From the NCBI GenBank assembly GCA_902806565.1, contig CADCXA010000037.1:1-64000 (forward strand): DNA of 64,000 nucleotides, in the 5' to 3' direction. Below, one piece after another: positions 60,101-64,000 of the stretch (its first letter is position 1; every line of letters begins with the position of its first letter). Under the pieces are notes generated by a model, which ran no database searches, had not been told where the DNA came from, and worked only from the letters and a program-made list of their open reading frames with translations. The translations under genes and the position numbers were made by a program. The stretch is from Hypoxylon rubiginosum (taxonomy: Eukaryota; Ascomycota; Sordariomycetes; Xylariales; Hypoxylaceae).

Positions 60101-60886
60101 CGCTGTCGCCGTCGCAGCTGTAGCCACAGCTAGATCAATAAGCACCTATTGATAGCTCCCAACCAGGCCACATGTACGTACATATTTCACACTATAGCAC
60201 CATGGGGTACATGGACCTTGTTAGGGGAGTCCATTGGCTAAATGGTGAAAAGCCGACATCTCAAGTAAGCTGCGATGCATGATACGGTATAAGACGGCAC
60301 GACACAAGACAAGCTTGTACTTGAATGTATTCAAGCCATCATTCTTGCTCGAGAGTTGTCAAGCAACGACTTCTGCTGACGGCACGTGAGGCCTATACGC
60401 TTGAGATCTCGTCTACCGAACCAGGTTCGCCGGAGTGTTTAGCCGCGGTAGTATGCTTTGAAAGAGCTCACATGGCAAGTCTCGTGGCAAGCTGCGCAAT
60501 ATGCACGAGTAGACCTCGCGCGTTACATCTGTGAACTGTAAGCTTATACCGCAAAATGGTGGCCACACCTAGCCGTGTAGATTAGGTATATTTCGTGATG
60601 ACCTACGATGCTCTAAGCCATGTCCACTGACGCAATCCGAGTCCCCCGAGTCTGCACGAGGCTGAATGCGGATGAGCTGGTGTTGGTATCATTGCCTAAG
60701 TGCTTCATAGAGATGTTGCGTTCCTAAAGACTCGTTGGGTGGTAGTAAACTGGTAGATGCCATGTCCGTATACCCGCAACTTCGTTTCTGCGGGATACCA
60801 TTTTCGGTGTACACGTATCAAGTATTGACTTGTGTTAAGTGGATTAAGGAGAGAATGTCTGCTTGAGGGTTGTGTAGGACCTCAAC

Positions 60887-60979
60887 TATGAGTGACTACC
60901 TCAGCGGTAGAGTAGGAAATTGGACCAAAAAGTGTTGGCCATCTGGGAAATCGAACCCCAAGGCCTAGGCATACTCATA
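60887..60979 (+). other. tRNA-like structured segment (degenerate)
   Basis: TATGAGT at 60887-60893 pairs perfectly with ACTCATA at 60973-60979, like an acceptor stem. TACCTCAGCGGTAGAG (60897-60912) resembles a D-arm/A-box. TGGGAAATCGAACCCCA (60944-60960) forms a T-arm-like stem, and its reverse complement reads GGGTTCGATTTCCC, close to a B-box. The spacing is wrong for a functional tRNA: 12 extra bases precede the 3' strand, and the A-box-like and B-box-like signals point in opposite directions. A decayed tRNA, a tRNA-derived SINE piece or chance are all possible. Confidence 0.2.
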
Positions 60980-61052
60980 ACTATACTTTTTAATAATAGC
61001 TTTAAGACTGGTATTTGCTAGGCCGTATCAACTCGGACATTCCTTTGCCTTC

Positions 61053-61076
61053 GGGGGGGGGGGGGGGGGGGGGGGG
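61053..61076 (+). repeat. G24 homopolymer
   Basis: An uninterrupted run of 24 G. Such a run can form G-quadruplexes and is prone to length errors in sequencing, so the exact count should not be trusted. Confidence 0.9.
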
Positions 61077-63754
61077 ATGAATGATGGTTCTAAGTTTGCC
61101 ATAGCTTATATGGCTTTGCGAGCCAACTCAAGCTGAAATGCTCGAGCGTCGAATAAAGGGGCATACTCAATTTAGTAAACTCTATCCGACACCGAGAACT
61201 CCATAAACGCCGATTCAATTGCATCCCCTCGGGACCGTTTCCATCCTCAGACGATGGATTCGCGAGGTATAGTTGCAATGTGGCTTGCGCTATTTCCGCT
61301 GCACCGTTGAAGACTTGGACATGCTCTACGTACCTTAGTAGGCATGCTGCTGATTGAGAGAGAGATGCGGATGCGTTGCTGTGAGGGTAACCCATGCGTG
61401 GTGGGCAGACAAGGGGTGGATAAAATGACGATCAGTCACAATCTACATTTTACCTGTAGCGTAACCGTCGTGACCGGCGTATGGCGTTTGGGCTGGTTCC
61501 CAGTTTGCCCAATCGGCAGGTTCCATGAGGCGCTGTTGGTAAATAGTTGGGCGAAGGCGAGGTCTCAACGCGACGGAAACGTACGATAGGGGCCAAGGAT
61601 TTGCCTTGCAGACTGACGTCGAAATGGGCCGAGAATTTCATCGTGCAATGTATCCGAAGAAAATCTTTGAACAATCCAACATGAACCATGATCATGGTAG
61701 GTATACATTTTCTGATAGTTGGGCTCGAGCATCCAAGATCGCGCCAAGAGAGAGGCTCGATATATTAGCATATCATACAGCCCACTTCTTGGCCATTGGA
61801 TACGTCGTGGGAATGCTCGTCTAGAGACTCATGGAGACTCATACTGAACGAAGGGCGACAAGAACCACAAGGATAGTAAGTTGCCGTACGCGACTTGTAG
61901 TCTCGGGCAGCCGTCATAGTTGGCTTCTTTGCCTTTGTCCCCTCCCCCTCGCGTTTTTCTTAGGTGAGGTCGGTTCCCGCCCTCCATACTCCCAGACCTT
62001 GATCTCGGGCCCGGGTCACTAACTGGAACTCCGGGGCGGCTTGCTGCATGGACCAATCCATAATTTTCAAGGACCCAGTATTGCAAGTCTCAGAATCGTA
62101 CCGTAGACGCGGGCCACGAACCCGCCCAGATGAAAATGAGGTGGCTGTTTTTGTGCGACAGAAAACCCTGGTCGTGGATTGACCACTGCGTTAAGAGATG
62201 TCGAAGGGAGATCCCATGTTACAGGAGACAATTGTGACGGCTCGTAACAACTGGGGAATGCTCCGCTAAGAGTTTGAAGGGGGAAAAATCAATTTCGGGA
62301 TAGAGGTCGAAGGATCATACGTACGAGAACGAGGCTATACAAAGTAGAAAAGGGGAAAGTGAAAAAGTCTTGTTTTATCATGAACATGACATTACGTCGG
62401 CGACTTAGGTAAGATGGAATGAAGAGTTACGTTACCATAACCGTACATATGACTGTATGGGAGCTAGATGTATCTGTAAGAACTTATCGATAGCACTCTA
62501 TAGGAGGGGAATTGCAGTTCCAATACATAAAAAAAATTAAAAAAATTAAAAAGCAAAAAGCAAAAACTTCTCAGGTGCATATTCTACCAATTGCAAGACT
62601 CCTAAATCCATCAGCGAGGCATTGTCGCATTTCAGCTCAGCCCTACGACTAACGACCGTTAACTACATACCTTGCATGGTGGTATTGAATATTACGAATT
62701 AATTGCAAGATATATTATCTAGATTGACGAGAGTCTGTCCGGGCCCAGGTCTATATCAACCCACAGTTGTTACTGAAATATTTACATGACTCCTGATTAT
62801 GGGTACATTCTTTATTCTTTATATATTCCAATTGAAGGCGGGTAACGGGTATCGCTCCAATTGGACTATTATAGGTGTCTCGCTAAGTCTTGCACCTGTA
62901 CGATGGAGCGGATGAAGGTAGCAGATGGCACGTATGGGCATGCAAGTCATTGAATTGAGCGCGTATCATTGCATATATCAATGCATACCTTGGAGGTAGG
63001 TATATGTGATCAACTGCCTCTTACCCCATGCCTATGCGTGAGGGACTTGGAGCAGAGAATAGGTAGAGCGTGGACATTAATCAGTTCATAGCTCCCGAGC
63101 TTCCCTTTAGCTATAGGTACCTCCTAAGACGACGAATCTAGATCCAATGATGGTTTCAGACCTAAGCTATCAAAAAATATGCCTTGTTTTGCATCGAAAG
63201 ATGTCGCGCAGCTTGATTCCACATCGTCGTAGCTAAGCCTCGATGGCGATGGCTACGATCTATGGAATCAACGTTACCTACCTATGTCTACCTCTTTCTT
63301 CTACTATGCGCACTCCTTCAGATCCTCTCGCGGACATAAACGGCATCTATTCTGAAAGGTGCAGTTTCAGACTTCGAGATGGGAGAGGCGCTGCGCGGTC
63401 AGCCGATAAACTGCAAATTGTCGTGAGGAAGACGGAAACACGTTTGGCGACAGTAAAAACGCCATCGCCAGCCAAGTGCGGCAAAATCGCGTGACGTGAC
63501 GTGGTGGTCGGGACTCGGGGAGCCTTGCGACACATTCGAAGAAACATGGCCCCGGAGCTAGCGGCTGCCATCCGCCATTCCACGCGCCATCGTCGTCGAG
63601 GGCCTTGTGGTCCGTGGTCTCTCTCTAGTCTAAATCTGCAGCTAGAATCCTTGTGTCAGATCTCTCGACGTGGTAGGTCGCTTCACCTTGGCACGGAGCG
63701 GCAGTGGCTGCGCTTGCAGAGATCTTCCTTTACTACGTTGTATACCTACGCCTC

Positions 63755-63767
63755 GGGGGGGGGGGGG
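63755..63767 (+). repeat. G13 homopolymer
   Basis: A run of 13 G in otherwise ordinary noncoding sequence close to the right edge. It is the second long G run in the terminal gene-poor segment. Confidence 0.9.
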
Positions 63768-64000
63768 AACCTGAGGATTAACTTAGCACTTGGACGGCAG
63801 GTCGACAGTACACATCCGGCGCGTTGAAACCCGTGACGCCCCCAGCAGCACACTGGCACACTGGCGAAGAGTTGCCTATTTATATCCTGCCGCACGCATG
63901 CCTACCTACCTGGGTAAAGGGTGAGAGAAGGATCAGCGCTGATGCTATTTCCGGCAGGCAACCCGTCCTGCGAACGAACGTCGCATCATATCTAGCTCTA

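Larger units (their letters stand above)
56705..64000. other. 7.3-kb region without a supported gene
   Basis: Begins with the transporter 3' flank. The remaining open frames are at most 116 codons (57234-57584, plus). They overlap frames on the other strand, usually lack a sensible start, and contain nothing I recognise. Structural items are hairpins, a tRNA-like arrangement at 60887-60979, a G24 run and a G13 run. The last few hundred bases include gcctatttatatcctgcc near 63873 and may be a promoter for a gene beyond the edge. Confidence 0.45.

Overview
The window comes from a filamentous ascomycete. Genes carry introns of about 47-71 bp with GT...AG ends and RCTRAY-type branch points. Promoters are pyrimidine-rich, and the recognisable proteins (APC/C subunit Cut9/Cdc16, germinal-centre kinase, Cyk3, NACHT STAND receptor, sugar/H+ symporter) are typical of Pezizomycotina. 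Many short TACCTAGGTA-type palindromes between genes would fit a Sordariomycete, but I cannot name the species. No prokaryotic, viral or CRISPR features were seen.

Layout. Bases 1-19275 are an extremely AT-rich block (about one base in eight is G or C in the lines I counted). It has no open frame and contains several tandem repeats, one of them satellite-like with a ~140-145 bp period. This is what saturated repeat-induced point mutation (RIP) leaves of transposons or satellite DNA. At ~19276 the composition changes abruptly to that of ordinary fungal DNA. From there to the end I support eight protein-coding genes, seven of them with introns: a PH-like-domain protein (21838-23804, -), APC/C TPR subunit Cut9/Cdc16 (30527-32268, -), a membrane-anchored SGNH hydrolase (35204-36145, +), a large NACHT NLR-like receptor (36333-40891, -, six exons, 1428 aa), a secreted eight-cysteine protein (42617-43312, +), a GCK/Ste20 kinase (43985-46150, -), the SH3/transglutaminase-like cytokinesis protein Cyk3 (47865-51652, +) and an MFS hexose transporter (55062-56704, +). 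Every exon join was checked by hand: the reading frame continues across each one and the joined sequence restores a family motif.

The gene desert at 23.8-30.5 kb and the last 7.3 kb (56.7-64 kb) hold no gene I can support. They contain hairpins, homopolymers and a tRNA-like structure. A stretch at 33.5-34.4 kb looks like a broken gene.

Functional themes. Three of the eight genes act in mitosis or cytokinesis (Cut9, probably the GCK, Cyk3). The receptor and the SGNH hydrolase converge with 187 bp between their stop codons. The receptor combines a DUF7708-like N-terminus, a NACHT with intact Walker motifs and a degenerate beta-propeller-like C-terminus in place of regular repeats. It is the best candidate here for an undescribed recognition (heterokaryon incompatibility or immunity) system. 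The secreted cysteine-rich protein 1.7 kb away is an effector-like candidate.
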